Shown: positions 28,428 to 39,355, counted from the stretch's first letter. The stretch is DNA of 64,000 nucleotides from Yersinia entomophaga (GCF_001656035.1 NZ_CP010029.1:3408074-3472073), one strand, 5' to 3'. Translations and numbers: made by a program. Notes: a model not told the origin generated them from the sequence alone.

Positions 28428-30872
28428 ATGATGAATATAAAAATATTATCAATTATAATTTTTATCACAATATTTTCCTGTTTTGACGTATTGTCCAATG
28501 AGCCAAAAGTCTGTTTCTTTATGAATGATAGTTATCGAGGCGAGTCTCTCTGTGCTGGAAAAAATAACTCGGTGGAAAGTATTCCTGAAAGATGGAATGA
28601 CCGTATATCATCGGTAGTTATTCCTCAGGGATTGTCTGTTAATGTTTATAAAGATATTAATTTCTCAGGCGAAAAATTAGTTATTAAACAAAATACTGAC
28701 TTTGTTAAAGACGAAACTAAAATAGGTTTTAACGATGAGATTAGCTCATTTGAAGTAAATAGTACGGCATGTTTTTATGAAAGTGATGAGTTTTCTGGAA
28801 GTGCAGTATGTCTGGCGGCAAATGAAAGTATCGATCTTTATAGCAATAACTATCATAGCAGGAAAAACTACCACATTCTTAATCCACTTAACGATCAGAT
28901 AAGTTCTATTACTGTTCCCCAAAATATGCAGGCGGTTGTTTATGAAGACGATGGTTTTCAAGGGGAATATTATGTTTTGACGGAAGACTTTACATATCAG
29001 GATTTAGAAAAATTAAATATTAATAATAGAATAACCAGTATGCGGGTTTTTCAAAACAATACCTTTACTTGCGATCAGCGCTGTGTAATCAAAGACGTTA
29101 TGCGCATTCCCTTAGGGAAGGCTTTTGGTCATTATTGGTTGGATGAACGTTTGAGTTCTAAAGAAGTATTGATAAGTTTTATAATAAATAATGATGATGA
29201 CTATTCTATTTCATTCGTTGACGGTGGTGTTCTTCGAGTAAAGGATAGAGAACTGTATTTTATGCATCATAATAAATACAGCAGTTTTATTTTTCGGGTT
29301 AATGATGATAGCGATAGATTGTCATTTCTCTCCAGATTCAATGGTGACTATTTTGAAATACAGTTTGTTGAGTCGAAAGGAACGAGAAGTGCTTATGTTT
29401 CCCCGTTGTTTAGTTCACTCTTTAATTCTGGAAAAGAAACCGTTGATTTTAAGGTTAGTAATTTCAACCTTGAAACACCCGTTGTCATTGACAAACTGGT
29501 ATTAACAGGAGAGCAGGGAAGCAACCGACAAACCCGTAGCGTGATGGGATTATTATCTTGCTGGTCGGTGCCGATGCTCAGTATTTATAATTATGTGATT
29601 CAGGGAAGCTGTAATCAGACTGACAGATTTGTCAGCAATGCCAATGAGTTCTTTAAAAAACCGAACGATAAGATATTGCAAATATCGGGTTCGGCAAAAC
29701 CTTTACCTAAACTGAAATCGAATGAAACCTTTCAGACGGAGCCTCAAATCATAAATTTGCAGTCTGAACCCAAAGGTATTCTCACTCAAGTTCATTCCGA
29801 TATGAACGGTAAGGCCTTAACGGTTCCTGCGACGGCGCTGGCTTGCAAAGTTTCAATGAAAGATCAGTTACTTCCTCAACTACGCTCTCGCCGTGATTTG
29901 TCTCCTGTATGTATTGAATGGACCTTGAATATTCTCACCGATTTTACTTTACTGTTTGGTGGCAGCACGGATAACTGGAATGCGGAGAATTTTGGACAAG
30001 TTATTGACCGAATTATACGAAATGGTGATACCGGGCATGCCGTATCTGATATTGAAACTGAAACTCGTCTGATTAACACAGTCCAGACGTTATTCAGGGA
30101 AAGTGCTCAATCTTCTGGAAGCCAGGACATTTTTAATCTGAAAACGGCTTTTGAGTTTTCTCAGCTTAGCTATGCGGCCTATCTGTTTCATGGGAATAGT
30201 GAAGATGAAGATAGAGTGCGAACTCCTCAGGCAGTGCAATCACTACCTCTTGGACGATATGAGCTGTCGCTGCAAGATTTTCATTTTGTCGAAACCATTC
30301 CCAGAATTCGGCATGGGGAACGCTGGGTAGAACATCCCGAACAGCATTTCGATATTGAAGTGATAAGTGGTACGACTGAAGCGACGGAGGCTGCCAGACA
30401 GCGACTTATCCCGATTATTGATGAATGGAGGCAGATTTATCATCAAGTAAAACTGCCTGCCAGAGTTGACCTGCCAACGGAAATTGGTGAGCCTCTTGAA
30501 CAAGTCAATCACATGGAGCTGCTGCATGAAGCATCGCGCTTGGTGAGCGATGTGACACAAAGCTGGTTAAGAACCAGTCGTGATGACTACATCTATGTGA
30601 TTGTGCGTTTGTCTGGACAGATCGTCAGTATTACCATGGCGGTAGATATCAATGAATTTGACGTCGGGATCGCCGGTTCTCTGACAAATCCGACCTACGT
30701 ATTGCATCCGCAGGCTGAGGGGGCAATAAGAGGAGCCGGCACCGCTGCAATCAGAGCGTTGGCCGATTATTTGAGCGAAAAAGGGAAGCGCACATTGGTT
30801 TCCAGCGTGATCAGCCAGCCTTCGGCCATAGTGAAGAAAAAAGTTGGCTTTAGGTTTATTGAGGAACTTTGA
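28428..30872 (+). CDS. Exported protein: two beta/gamma-crystallin domains plus C-terminal GNAT-like domain
   Basis: An 814-residue protein. The start is put at 28428 (ATGATG, with TTGGAG 6 bases upstream), which gives a signal peptide of about 23 residues. Residues 27-208 hold two beta/gamma-crystallin domains, each with two calcium-binding motifs: NDRISS (57), NDEISS (102), NDQISS (155) and NNRITS (199). Calcium-binding crystallin domains of this kind are described from an exported Yersinia pestis protein. The middle (about 210-680) is unrecognised. The last 125 residues resemble a GNAT acetyltransferase: an acetyl-CoA loop RGAGTA (768-773) and a final KKVGFRF. The first half is distinctly AT-rich and the last third is closer to its neighbours. 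Function unknown: calcium-stabilised surface protein, protease-inhibitor-like fold or secreted effector are possible. Confidence 0.75.
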   Translation: MMNIKILSIIIFITIFSCFDVLSNEPKVCFFMNDSYRGESLCAGKNNSVESIPERWNDRISSVVIPQGLSVNVYKDINFSGEKLVIKQNTDFVKDETKIGFNDEISSFEVNSTACFYESDEFSGSAVCLAANESIDLYSNNYHSRKNYHILNPLNDQISSITVPQNMQAVVYEDDGFQGEYYVLTEDFTYQDLEKLNINNRITSMRVFQNNTFTCDQRCVIKDVMRIPLGKAFGHYWLDERLSSKEVLISFIINNDDDYSISFVDGGVLRVKDRELYFMHHNKYSSFIFRVNDDSDRLSFLSRFNGDYFEIQFVESKGTRSAYVSPLFSSLFNSGKETVDFKVSNFNLETPVVIDKLVLTGEQGSNRQTRSVMGLLSCWSVPMLSIYNYVIQGSCNQTDRFVSNANEFFKKPNDKILQISGSAKPLPKLKSNETFQTEPQIINLQSEPKGILTQVHSDMNGKALTVPATALACKVSMKDQLLPQLRSRRDLSPVCIEWTLNILTDFTLLFGGSTDNWNAENFGQVIDRIIRNGDTGHAVSDIETETRLINTVQTLFRESAQSSGSQDIFNLKTAFEFSQLSYAAYLFHGNSEDEDRVRTPQAVQSLPLGRYELSLQDFHFVETIPRIRHGERWVEHPEQHFDIEVISGTTEATEAARQRLIPIIDEWRQIYHQVKLPARVDLPTEIGEPLEQVNHMELLHEASRLVSDVTQSWLRTSRDDYIYVIVRLSGQIVSITMAVDINEFDVGIAGSLTNPTYVLHPQAEGAIRGAGTAAIRALADYLSEKGKRTLVSSVISQPSAIVKKKVGFRFIEEL

Positions 30873-31032
30873 CAATTTTTGGCAAGATAGGAATGATAGA
30901 TCTGAGCGGGTCGGTAACAGGTTAATACCCTGAGCTTTTTATCCGCTTACTTGATTTTTATGTGAAATGTGATTTGTGCACAAAAATGAGGAATTAAGAT
31001 AACAGTTTTTTAATAAATTGTTGTCATTCCCA

Positions 31033-31061
31033 TAGGCAAGCGCTTTCGGCACACATATAAT
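31033..31061 (+). promoter_or_regulatory. Candidate ndk promoter
   Basis: A perfect -10 TATAAT (31056-31061) lies 17 bp after TAGGCA (31033-31038), a 4-of-6 match to the -35 consensus, about 125 bp upstream of ndk. The rest of the 314-bp gap 30873-31186 shows nothing else recognisable. Confidence 0.5.
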
Positions 31062-31186
31062 CTGCGACCACTTAACAGGGTCGGCGCAAAAATTACTTGA
31101 AAGAATCTGCCTGTAAGCCAAGCGGCAACGCTAATTCAGGGTGGTTTCCAAGTCCGGTCAATATTAGAAATCAAATAGAGGTTGTC

Positions 31187-31615
31187 ATGACTGTAGAACG
31201 TACTTTTTCCATCATCAAACCAAACGCAGTAGCTAACAACGACATCGGTGCTATCTACGCGCGTTTTGAAAATGCCGGCTTCAAAATTATTGCTGCAAAA
31301 ATGCTGCACCTGACCAAAGAACAGGCTGAAGGCTTCTACGCAGAACATAAAGGCCGTCCTTTCTTCGACGGTTTGGTTGAGTTCATGACCTCTGGCCCAA
31401 TCATGGTTCAGGTTCTGGAAGGCGAAAATGCGGTTCAGCGCAACCGTGACATCATGGGTGCAACCAACCCGGATAACGCGCTGGCAGGTACTCTGCGCGC
31501 TGATTTTGCCGATAGCTTTACTGCTAACGCTGTTCACGGTTCTGACGCCGTTGAGTCTGCACAACGTGAAATCGCTTATTTCTTCGGCGAAAACGAAATT
31601 TTTCCACGCAGCTAA
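31187..31615 (+). CDS. ndk: Nucleoside diphosphate kinase
   Basis: A 142-residue enzyme (E. coli 143). The start is set at 31187 ([15 protein letters not shown]); an upstream in-frame ATG at 31097 gives an unsupported extension. The phosphorylated catalytic His lies in [11 protein letters not shown]. It exchanges gamma-phosphates among nucleoside di- and triphosphates and balances NTP and dNTP pools. Its location next to rlmN is conserved. Confidence 0.97.
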   Translation: MTVERTFSIIKPNAVANNDIGAIYARFENAGFKIIAAKMLHLTKEQAEGFYAEHKGRPFFDGLVEFMTSGPIMVQVLEGENAVQRNRDIMGATNPDNALAGTLRADFADSFTANAVHGSDAVESAQREIAYFFGENEIFPRS

Positions 31616-31723
31616 TAGGTTGATTTAAGGGAGGTCAGGGCAATTTTCATCGGCTGACACAATAAAAATGCGGCCATGCCCTTTCAACCGTAGAATCCAT
31701 GCCTTAAAATTCGTACAATGCCG

Positions 31724-31763
31724 CGCCCCGGATGAGCCAGCTCTACCGGGGCATTTTTATTAT
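31724..31763 (+). terminator. Terminator between ndk and rlmN
   Basis: GCCCCGG (31725-31731) pairs with CCGGGGC (31746-31752) around a 14-base loop and is followed by ATTTTTATTATTT. Confidence 0.85.
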
Positions 31764-31843
31764 TTATCCATCGCCGTTTCTTTAAGTGCCACCCGGTTTA
31801 AAGCACAGCGCCGCAAAGTGTAACAACGAGGCCACGACAACTC

Positions 31844-33040
31844 ATGTCTGAACAACAGTTATCTGCAACAATTCAACCCGATGCTTCTCCTGCTGCCGAC
31901 AGCGCAGTGCAGGTAGCAGCGCCGGCCACCGCCAAAATCAACCTGCTCGATTTGAATCGTCAGCAAATGCGCGAGTTTTTCGCTGAAATGGGTGAAAAAC
32001 CATTCCGGGCAGATCAGGTCATGAAGTGGATGTATCACTATTGCTACGATGATTTCGAGCAAATGACCGACATTAATAAAGTGCTGAGAGCAAAATTACA
32101 GCGCGTGGCTGAAATTCGGGCGCCGGAAGTGGCAGAAGAACAACGCTCAGCGGATGGCACCATTAAGTGGGCGATCAAAGTTGGCGACCAGCAGGTTGAA
32201 ACCGTGTATATCCCTGAAGCCGATCGCGCCACTTTATGCGTGTCTTCTCAGGTTGGTTGTGCTCTGGAATGTAAATTCTGCTCAACCGCTCAGCAGGGTT
32301 TCAACCGTAACCTTCGTGTTTCCGAAATTATCGGTCAGGTATGGCGTGCGGCCAAAATTATCGGTTCGCTGAAATCAACCGGCACTCGCCCGATCACCAA
32401 CGTCGTTATGATGGGAATGGGCGAGCCGTTGCTGAACCTGAATAACGTGGTTCCGGCGATGGACATCATGATGGATGACTTCGGTTTTGGTTTGTCTAAA
32501 CGTCGCGTAACCCTGTCTACTTCAGGTGTTGTTCCGGCGCTGGATAAATTGGGCGATATGATTGATGTGGCGCTGGCCATTTCTCTGCATGCGCCAACCG
32601 ATGATATTCGTGATGAAATCGTACCAATCAATCGTAAATATAATATCGAAACTTTCCTCGCGGCGGTTCGTCGCTATTTAGCGAAATCGAACGCCAACGG
32701 CGGGCGGGTAACGGTTGAGTACGTTATGCTGGATCACATTAATGACAGCACCGAACAGGCTCATCAGTTGGCAGAGTGTTTGAAGGACACGCCGTGTAAG
32801 ATTAACCTGATTCCATGGAACCCCTTCCCAGGCGCGCCTTATGGCCGTAGCTCCAATAGCCGGGTAGATCGTTTCTCCAAGGTATTGATGGAATACGGAT
32901 TTACGACTATTGTTCGTAAAACCCGCGGCGATGACATTGATGCAGCCTGCGGCCAATTGGCGGGCGAGGTGATTGACCGTACCAAGCGCACGCTGAAAAA
33001 GAAAATGGCCGGGGAACCTATAGCGGTTAAGACAGTCTGA
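31844..33040 (+). CDS. rlmN: Dual-specificity rRNA/tRNA methyltransferase RlmN
   Basis: A 398-residue radical-SAM enzyme. Cys139, Cys143 and Cys146 form the CxxxCxxC cluster motif (CALECKFC). The conserved cysteine near the C-terminus ([11 protein letters not shown]) is part of the catalytic methyl-transfer pair. It methylates C2 of A2503 in 23S rRNA and A37 in several tRNAs. About 30 N-terminal residues are Ala/Pro-rich and longer than in E. coli. It is upstream of pilW and rodZ in a conserved cluster. Confidence 0.96.
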   Translation: MSEQQLSATIQPDASPAADSAVQVAAPATAKINLLDLNRQQMREFFAEMGEKPFRADQVMKWMYHYCYDDFEQMTDINKVLRAKLQRVAEIRAPEVAEEQRSADGTIKWAIKVGDQQVETVYIPEADRATLCVSSQVGCALECKFCSTAQQGFNRNLRVSEIIGQVWRAAKIIGSLKSTGTRPITNVVMMGMGEPLLNLNNVVPAMDIMMDDFGFGLSKRRVTLSTSGVVPALDKLGDMIDVALAISLHAPTDDIRDEIVPINRKYNIETFLAAVRRYLAKSNANGGRVTVEYVMLDHINDSTEQAHQLAECLKDTPCKINLIPWNPFPGAPYGRSSNSRVDRFSKVLMEYGFTTIVRKTRGDDIDAACGQLAGEVIDRTKRTLKKKMAGEPIAVKTV

Positions 33041-33199
33041 ACCTTACGGGGCGTTTAGCTCCGTTTAACTGACTGTTATTTAAGTTTTAATCTGCAAGAT
33101 GTCAGGTGTTACGCGTAGGTAATACAGCAAATATGAGGGCCTGATGCGTCGTCAATTATTCAGGTTCTTGCCATTACGCAACTGGACAATTGGAAGAGC

Positions 33200-33949
33200 A
33201 TGAAGCTGAATATACTGTGGGGAGCATGTTTGGCGGCCGTGGTTTTGGCCGGATGTTCGGGGTCATCTCCGAATAAGGTTGACCAGCCGGCGGCAGGTCA
33301 AACGCGTTTACAGCTTGGTTTAGCCTATCTGGCGCAGGGAGATTTACCCGCTGCCCGTCAGAATCTGGAAAAAGCCGTGAATGCCGCTCCGCAGGATTAT
33401 CAAGCTCAGTTGGGCATGGCTTTATACGAACAGCGCGTCGGTGAAAACAGCGCCGCAGAACAGCGTTATCAGCAAGCGATGCAGCTCGCTCCAGGAAATG
33501 GCACCGTACTGAATAATTACGGTGCGTTTCTGTGTGGTTTAGGGCAGTATGTATCGGCTCAACAGCAGTTTAGCGCTGCGGCTTTGTTACCTGATTACGG
33601 TCAAGTTGCAGATAGTCTGGAAAATGCAGGTTATTGTTTTTTGCGGGCTAATCAAAATGACCAGGCCAAAGTGTTGCTCCGCCGAGCGTTGAAGTATGAT
33701 CCTGATAAAGGTGGGTCGCTGCTTGCAGAGGCCGAAAGGCAATTTGGAGAAGGGAAACGCGCTCAGGCGCAACTACTACTGGATGTTTATCAACATGTTC
33801 TTCCGGCCAGTGCCGAAAGTTTATGGTTACAAATTCGTTTCGCCGCGCTGGCAGGTCGCCAGGATAGCGTTCAACGCTATGGCAAGCAGCTTGCGCGAAG
33901 TTTTCCACAATCCAAACAGTACCAGCACTTTCTAGCTAATGAATACTGA
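33200..33949 (+). CDS. pilW: PilW/PilF-type TPR lipoprotein
   Basis: A 249-residue protein with a lipoprotein signal (AVVLAGC, Cys19) and at least three TPR-like repeats ([25 protein letters not shown] and related units). The family supports secretin assembly in type IV pili. No other pilus gene lies nearby, but this gene is commonly found between rlmN and rodZ in gammaproteobacteria. It overlaps rodZ by 11 bp, implying coupled translation. Confidence 0.88.
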   Translation: MKLNILWGACLAAVVLAGCSGSSPNKVDQPAAGQTRLQLGLAYLAQGDLPAARQNLEKAVNAAPQDYQAQLGMALYEQRVGENSAAEQRYQQAMQLAPGNGTVLNNYGAFLCGLGQYVSAQQQFSAAALLPDYGQVADSLENAGYCFLRANQNDQAKVLLRRALKYDPDKGGSLLAEAERQFGEGKRAQAQLLLDVYQHVLPASAESLWLQIRFAALAGRQDSVQRYGKQLARSFPQSKQYQHFLANEY

Positions 33950-34928
33950 AGCCTCCCAAGATCAAACTGTTCCAGAGACGACAGGTGTGCGCCTGCGTCA
34001 AGCCCGTGAAGCATTAGGGCTAACCCAACAGAATGTTGCCGAACGTCTGTGCCTGAAAGTATCGACTATTCGGGATATTGAGGAAGATAACGCTCAGGCG
34101 AATCTTGCTTCGACGTTTTTGCGTGGTTACATTCGCTCATACGCCAAACTGGTTCGTCTGCCTGAAGATGAGCTATTGCCTATGCTGGCAAAACAGGCAC
34201 CGATTAGAGCGGCGAAAGTCGCCCCGATGCAGAGTTTTTCATTGGGTAAAAAGCGCAAGAAACGTGATGGCTGGTTGATGATGTTCACCTGGCTCATTGT
34301 TTTTGTTGTGATTGGTCTGACCGGTACCTGGTGGTGGCAAAATCATCAGGCCCAACAGGCAGAGATCGCCAATATGGCCGATCAGTCTTCTGCCCAGTTA
34401 TCGCAAAATGAGGGGCAAACAGTCCCTCTGGCTGATCAAAACGATAACGCGGAAAAAACCGAAGTTCCGTTGTCTGACGCTAATGCGTCAGCTGCGCCTT
34501 CGGCACCGGAAACCGCTCCGGTAACAGCTCCAGCCGCGGCAGGGAATGCCCCGGTAGCCACAGGTGAAACGCCGGCCTCGTCAGCGGTAGTTTCGCCAAG
34601 TCAGGCGACTTTGCCTGAAGTGTCAAACCCTGCCATTCCTTTGCCGACGGCAGAGGCTGCAGTTAACGCTGCCGCTGCCCAATCGGCCGGGTTGGTGATG
34701 AATTTCTCTGACGATTGCTGGCTGCAGGTTGTTGATGCAACGGGTAAATCATTGTTCAGCGGTATTCAGAAGAAGGGCGCGACCCTGAATTTATCTGGCA
34801 AAGCACCCTATAAACTGACGATAGGTGCGCCAGGGGCGGTCACCATTTTGTATCAAGGTAACCCTGTTGATTTAAGCAAGTTTGTTAAATCAAGCCGTGT
34901 TGCCCGTTTGACCGTCGGCGCTGAGTGA
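33939..34928 (+). CDS. rodZ: Cytoskeletal/cell-shape protein RodZ
   Basis: A 329-residue bitopic membrane protein. An N-terminal helix-turn-helix (about 17-80) binds MreB, followed by a basic juxtamembrane segment (KKRKKRD), one membrane span (111-133) and an Ala/Pro/Thr-rich periplasmic linker. The C-terminal DUF4115 beta domain ([20 protein letters not shown]) is in the periplasm. It links MreB filaments to wall synthesis. It starts inside the 3' end of pilW; ispG follows after 45 bp. Confidence 0.96.
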   Translation: MNTEASQDQTVPETTGVRLRQAREALGLTQQNVAERLCLKVSTIRDIEEDNAQANLASTFLRGYIRSYAKLVRLPEDELLPMLAKQAPIRAAKVAPMQSFSLGKKRKKRDGWLMMFTWLIVFVVIGLTGTWWWQNHQAQQAEIANMADQSSAQLSQNEGQTVPLADQNDNAEKTEVPLSDANASAAPSAPETAPVTAPAAAGNAPVATGETPASSAVVSPSQATLPEVSNPAIPLPTAEAAVNAAAAQSAGLVMNFSDDCWLQVVDATGKSLFSGIQKKGATLNLSGKAPYKLTIGAPGAVTILYQGNPVDLSKFVKSSRVARLTVGAE

Positions 34929-34973
34929 TCTTGTGGTTATAAGTGACTACATGACTGCAAAGGAGAGCGTGTA

Positions 34974-36107
34974 ATGCATAATGAATCCCCAATCATTCGA
35001 CGTAAATCCACGCGTATTTACGTTGGAAAGGTGCCGATTGGTGATGGAGCGCCGATTGCTGTGCAATCGATGACCAACACTCGCACCACAGACGTTGACG
35101 CGACTGTTAAACAAATTCAGGCATTAGAGCGTGTTGGCGTTGACATCGTCCGTGTTTCGGTTCCGACGATGGATGCGGCTGAAGCTTTCAAGTTGATTAA
35201 GCAGCGCGCCAATGTTCCATTGGTCGCCGATATCCATTTTGACTACCGTATTGCGCTGAAAGTAGCGGAATACGGCGTGGATTGCCTGCGTATCAACCCT
35301 GGCAATATTGGTAACGAATCACGTATCCGTGAAGTGGTTGCCTGTGCGCGCGACAAGAACATCCCTATCCGTATCGGTATTAACGGCGGCTCGTTGGAAA
35401 AGGACATTCAGGAAAAGTATGGCGAACCCACGCCAGAAGCCCTGCTTGAATCCGCAATGCGTCACGTTGATATCCTCGATCGCCTCAACTTCGACCAGTT
35501 TAAAGTCAGCGTGAAAGCCTCTGATGTTTTCCTGGCGGTAAACTCATACCGTTTATTGGCAAAACAAATCAATAATCCGCTGCATCTGGGGATTACTGAA
35601 GCCGGCGGCGCGCGTAGCGGTTCAGTTAAATCGGCTATTGGCCTCGGTTTGCTGCTATCTGAAGGCATCGGTGACACGCTGCGTATTTCTCTGGCCGCCG
35701 ATCCGGTGGAAGAAGTTAAAGTTGGCTTTGATATTCTGAAGTCTCTGCGCATCCGTTCCCGTGGTATCAATTTCATCGCTTGCCCAACTTGCTCACGTCA
35801 GGAATTTGACGTGATCGGTACGGTAAATGCGCTGGAAGAACGGCTGGAAGATCTGATTACGCCAATGGATGTCTCTATCATTGGTTGTGTGGTGAACGGC
35901 CCGGGAGAGGCTTTGGTTTCAACTATCGGCGTGACCGGCGCGCATAATAAAAGCGGCTTCTACGAAGACGGCGTACGCCAGCGGGAACGTTTTGACAACA
36001 AGTTGATGATCGACCAGTTGGAAGCCAAAATTCGCGCCAAAGCAGCGATGCTTGATGAGAAAAACCGGATTGATATCAACCAGCTGGAAGATCAGGCGCC
36101 GGTCTGA
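34974..36107 (+). CDS. ispG: 4-hydroxy-3-methylbut-2-en-1-yl diphosphate synthase
   Basis: A 377-residue enzyme of the MEP isoprenoid pathway. The [4Fe-4S] ligands lie in CPTCSRQEF and [12 protein letters not shown]. It reductively opens methylerythritol cyclodiphosphate to HMBPP. AAGGAGAG precedes the start at 34974. It depends on the Fe-S clusters made by the isc operon in the same window. Confidence 0.98.
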   Translation: MHNESPIIRRKSTRIYVGKVPIGDGAPIAVQSMTNTRTTDVDATVKQIQALERVGVDIVRVSVPTMDAAEAFKLIKQRANVPLVADIHFDYRIALKVAEYGVDCLRINPGNIGNESRIREVVACARDKNIPIRIGINGGSLEKDIQEKYGEPTPEALLESAMRHVDILDRLNFDQFKVSVKASDVFLAVNSYRLLAKQINNPLHLGITEAGGARSGSVKSAIGLGLLLSEGIGDTLRISLAADPVEEVKVGFDILKSLRIRSRGINFIACPTCSRQEFDVIGTVNALEERLEDLITPMDVSIIGCVVNGPGEALVSTIGVTGAHNKSGFYEDGVRQRERFDNKLMIDQLEAKIRAKAAMLDEKNRIDINQLEDQAPV

Positions 36108-36133
36108 TCCGGCGGTTGTGTCCAGCGTTGAGT

Positions 36134-36156
36134 AAGCGGGCTTGGCCCGCTTTATA
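36134..36156 (+). terminator. Terminator-like hairpin after ispG
   Basis: AAGCGGGC-TTG-GCCCGCTT, a perfect 8-bp stem with a 3-base loop, followed by TTATAT; the T-run is weak, so readthrough to hisS is possible. Confidence 0.65.
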
Positions 36157-36253
36157 TTGTGCCCATAGTGGTGATGAGCGTCCCCATTGAATCACGGGAC
36201 GGCTAGCCCCTATAATCGGCTTTATTTTTGCATCAAAACTATAGAGAAAAGAC

Positions 36254-37528
36254 GTGGCAAAGAACATTCAAGCCATCCGTGGTATGAACGACTACCTGCC
36301 GGCTGATACAGCTTTATGGCAGCGTATTGAAGGCACATTGAAACAAGTGCTGGGCGGCTACGGTTACAGTGAAATTCGCTTACCGATTGTAGAGCAGACC
36401 CCGTTATTTAAACGCGCCATCGGTGAAGTGACCGACGTCGTGGAAAAAGAAATGTACACCTTTGACGATCGCAATGGCGAAAGTCTGACGCTGCGCCCGG
36501 AAGGCACGGCGGGTTGTGTACGCGCCGGGATCGAACATGGTCTGCTGTACAATCAGGAACAACGTTTGTGGTACATCGGCCCGATGTTCCGCTACGAGCG
36601 CCCACAAAAAGGCCGCTATCGCCAATTCTATCAGTTGGGTGCCGAAGTCTTTGGTCTGCAAGGGCCGGATATCGATGCCGAATTGATTTTGCTAACCGCA
36701 CGTTGGTGGAAAGCGCTGGGTATCTCCGAGCACGTTCGTCTTGAGCTTAACTCTATTGGTTCATTGGACGCACGTGCCGATTACCGCGAAGCTTTGGTCG
36801 CCTTCCTGGAACAGCATCAGGAAGTGTTGGATGAAGACTGCAAACGCCGGATGTATAGCAATCCGCTGCGTGTTTTGGACTCAAAAAATCCAGAAGTCCA
36901 GCAGTTGCTGAACGATGCGCCGCGTCTTTCTGAATATCTGGATGAAGAATCCAAACAGCATTTTGCCGGATTGTGTGAACTTTTGGATCATGCCGGTATC
37001 CCATATAGCGTTAACGAGCGTTTGGTTCGCGGCCTGGATTATTACAACCGTACCGTTTTCGAATGGATAACCAATAGCCTTGGTTCTCAAGGGACAGTCT
37101 GTGCCGGCGGCCGTTACGATGGTCTGGTAGAGCAACTGGGTGGCCGAGCGACGCCAGCCGTCGGTTTTGCTATGGGGCTGGAGCGTTTGGTTTTGCTGGT
37201 TCAGGCGGTTAATCCTGAATTTTGCGTACCGCCAACGGTTGATGTGTATTTGGTGTCTTCCGGTCAGGGGACACAGAGCGCAGCAATGCAGCTGGCTGAA
37301 ACTCTGCGTGACGCTTTGCCGTCATTGAAGCTGATGACCAACTATGGCGGCGGCAACTTTAAAAAACAATTCGCCCGTGCCGATAAATGGGGCGCGCGCG
37401 TGGCCTTGGTGTTAGGTGAAGACGAAGTGTCTGCACAGCAGGTAGTAGTGAAAGATCTGCGCAAGGGTGAACAAGAAACGCTGGCGCAAGCTGATGTAGC
37501 TGCGCGTCTGGCTTCGATGTTAGGTTAA
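36254..37528 (+). CDS. hisS: Histidyl-tRNA synthetase
   Basis: A 424-residue class II synthetase, the family length. It starts with GTG at 36254 ([16 protein letters not shown]). Class II motif 2 is [19 protein letters not shown], the HisA signature is [13 protein letters not shown], and motif 3 is [11 protein letters not shown]. The anticodon-binding domain occupies the C-terminus. It is followed by yfgM after 13 bp. Confidence 0.98.
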   Translation: MAKNIQAIRGMNDYLPADTALWQRIEGTLKQVLGGYGYSEIRLPIVEQTPLFKRAIGEVTDVVEKEMYTFDDRNGESLTLRPEGTAGCVRAGIEHGLLYNQEQRLWYIGPMFRYERPQKGRYRQFYQLGAEVFGLQGPDIDAELILLTARWWKALGISEHVRLELNSIGSLDARADYREALVAFLEQHQEVLDEDCKRRMYSNPLRVLDSKNPEVQQLLNDAPRLSEYLDEESKQHFAGLCELLDHAGIPYSVNERLVRGLDYYNRTVFEWITNSLGSQGTVCAGGRYDGLVEQLGGRATPAVGFAMGLERLVLLVQAVNPEFCVPPTVDVYLVSSGQGTQSAAMQLAETLRDALPSLKLMTNYGGGNFKKQFARADKWGARVALVLGEDEVSAQQVVVKDLRKGEQETLAQADVAARLASMLG

Positions 37529-37541
37529 GGAGAGAGACACC

Positions 37542-38162
37542 GTGGAAGTCTATACCACTGAAAATGACCAGGTTGACGCAGTGCGCCGTTTCTTTAGTGA
37601 AAACGGAAAAGCGCTGGCCGTGGGTGTGGTGCTCGGAATTGGTGCTTTGGTGGGCTGGCGTTATTGGCAGAGCCATCAGAATACCGCGCTGACGGAAGCA
37701 TCTTCTTCCTTCCAGAAAGCCAGTGCGGCATTGGCAGCCAACAACGCTGAAGGCGTTACCGCTGCGGAAAAATTTGTACAAAGCAACAGCAACAACTATG
37801 GCGTGTTGGCCGGGTTGGAACTGGCGCATCACTTTGTGGCACAAGGGCAATTTGATAAGGCTGCTCAGCAGTTGAGTCTGGCTCAGGGCAATACCAAAGA
37901 TGAAAACCTGCTGTCGTTGATCAACCTGCGTTTGGCGCGTGTCCAGCTGCAATTGAAAAAGCCGGAAGATGCATTGAAAACCCTCGATGCGGTGAAAGGC
38001 GATGGTTGGACTGCAATGGCGCAAGACGTGCGTGGCGATGCATTATTAAGTAAGGGCGACGTTGCTGGTGCACGCGCAGCTTACACCAAAGGCGTCGAAT
38101 CTAATGCTTCTCAGGCGTTGCAGGCATTGCTGCGCATGAAATTGAACAATTTGTCCAGCTAA
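37542..38162 (+). CDS. yfgM: YfgM, inner-membrane TPR protein linked to the Sec translocon
   Basis: A 206-residue protein with a GTG start at 37542 after AAGGAGAGAG. The N-terminal cytoplasmic tail is followed by one membrane span (ALAVGVVLGIGALVGWRYW) and TPR-like repeats in the periplasm. E. coli YfgM interacts with PpiD and SecYEG and modulates stress responses. The hisS-yfgM-bamB spacing (13 and 11 bp) points to one operon. Confidence 0.94.
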   Translation: MEVYTTENDQVDAVRRFFSENGKALAVGVVLGIGALVGWRYWQSHQNTALTEASSSFQKASAALAANNAEGVTAAEKFVQSNSNNYGVLAGLELAHHFVAQGQFDKAAQQLSLAQGNTKDENLLSLINLRLARVQLQLKKPEDALKTLDAVKGDGWTAMAQDVRGDALLSKGDVAGARAAYTKGVESNASQALQALLRMKLNNLSS

Positions 38163-38173
38163 GGGGAATTCCC

Positions 38174-39355
38174 ATGCAACTGCGTAAAACACTCTTAGTA
38201 GGACTGGTTTCCGTCGCCCTATTGAGCGGCTGCTCACTGTTTAACAGTGAAGAAGATGTGGTGACCATGTCGCCACTGCCAACGGTTGAAAATCAGTTCA
38301 CTCCGACCAAGGTGTGGAGCACTTCTGTTGGCAGCGGTGTGGGTGATTACTACTCCCATCTGCGCCCGACCTGGCAGGGTTCTTCTGTTTTCGCCGCTGA
38401 TCGTAAAGGTCTGGTGAAAGCGATGGATATCGATACTGGTAAACAAATCTGGCAAACCGATCTGTCTGAAAAAACCAATTTCTACTCCAGCAACAGATCA
38501 GCCATGCTTTCCGGCGGTCTGACTGTTTCTGGTTCTCACGTGTTTGTGGGTAGCGAAAAAGCGGTGGTCTACGCGCTGAATGCCGACGATGGTAAAGTAG
38601 CGTGGCAGACCAGCGTGGCTGGCGAAGCGATGTCGCGTCCGGTTGTCAGCGACGGCGTGGTTCTGATTCACACTACCAACGGTATGTTGCAGGCGTTGAA
38701 TGAGAGCGATGGCGCGATTAAATGGACGCTGAATCTGGATGTGCCTTCTCTGTCCCTGCGCGGTGAATCTGCACCGACCGTTGCCTTTGGCGCGGCTATT
38801 GTTGGCGGTGATAATGGTCGCGTTAGTGCGGTCATGATGGAACAAGGCCAGCTGATTTGGCAGCAACGTATTTCTCAGGTAACCGGTACTACCGAAATTG
38901 ACCGTCTGAACGATGTTGATATGACGCCAATCGTGGTAGACGGCGTGGTTTATGCGCTGGCTTACAATGGTAACCTGACCGCATTGGATCTGCGTTCTGG
39001 TCAGATTCTGTGGAAACGCGAGTTGGGTTCGGTCAACGATTTCATCGTTGATTCTGGTCGCATTTTCCTGGTTGACCAAAATGACCGCATTGTGGCACTG
39101 AAATCCGACGGTGGTATTACCCTTTGGAGCCAAAGCGATCTATTGCATCGTAACTTGACTGCCCCAGTTATGTATAATGGCTATCTGGTGGTTGGTGATG
39201 CCGAAGGTTATCTGCACTGGGTGAATACCGAAGACGGCCGTTTTGTTGCGCAGCAGAAAGTGGATAGCTCCGGCTTCCTTAGCGCGCCGGTGGTTGTCAG
39301 CGATAAGCTGATGATTCAGGCCAAAGGCGGCACGGTCTACGCGTTTACTCGCTAA
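38174..39355 (+). CDS. bamB: Outer-membrane assembly lipoprotein BamB
   Basis: A 393-residue lipoprotein with lipobox LLSGC followed by Ser (outer-membrane sorting). The body is a PQQ-like eight-bladed propeller, visible as repeated blades such as VYALNADDGKVAWQT and LTALDLRSGQILWKREL. It is part of the BamABCDE machine that inserts beta-barrel proteins. It lies in the conserved hisS-yfgM-bamB-der order. Confidence 0.97.
   Translation: MQLRKTLLVGLVSVALLSGCSLFNSEEDVVTMSPLPTVENQFTPTKVWSTSVGSGVGDYYSHLRPTWQGSSVFAADRKGLVKAMDIDTGKQIWQTDLSEKTNFYSSNRSAMLSGGLTVSGSHVFVGSEKAVVYALNADDGKVAWQTSVAGEAMSRPVVSDGVVLIHTTNGMLQALNESDGAIKWTLNLDVPSLSLRGESAPTVAFGAAIVGGDNGRVSAVMMEQGQLIWQQRISQVTGTTEIDRLNDVDMTPIVVDGVVYALAYNGNLTALDLRSGQILWKRELGSVNDFIVDSGRIFLVDQNDRIVALKSDGGITLWSQSDLLHRNLTAPVMYNGYLVVGDAEGYLHWVNTEDGRFVAQQKVDSSGFLSAPVVVSDKLMIQAKGGTVYAFTR

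Noticed and set aside
31136..31564. Minus-strand ORF of 142 codons opposite ndk
   Set aside because: Shadow of ndk with no coding features of its own.
38498..39133. Minus-strand ORF of 211 codons opposite bamB
   Set aside because: Shadow frame; Asn/Thr/His-rich translation without motif or start signal.
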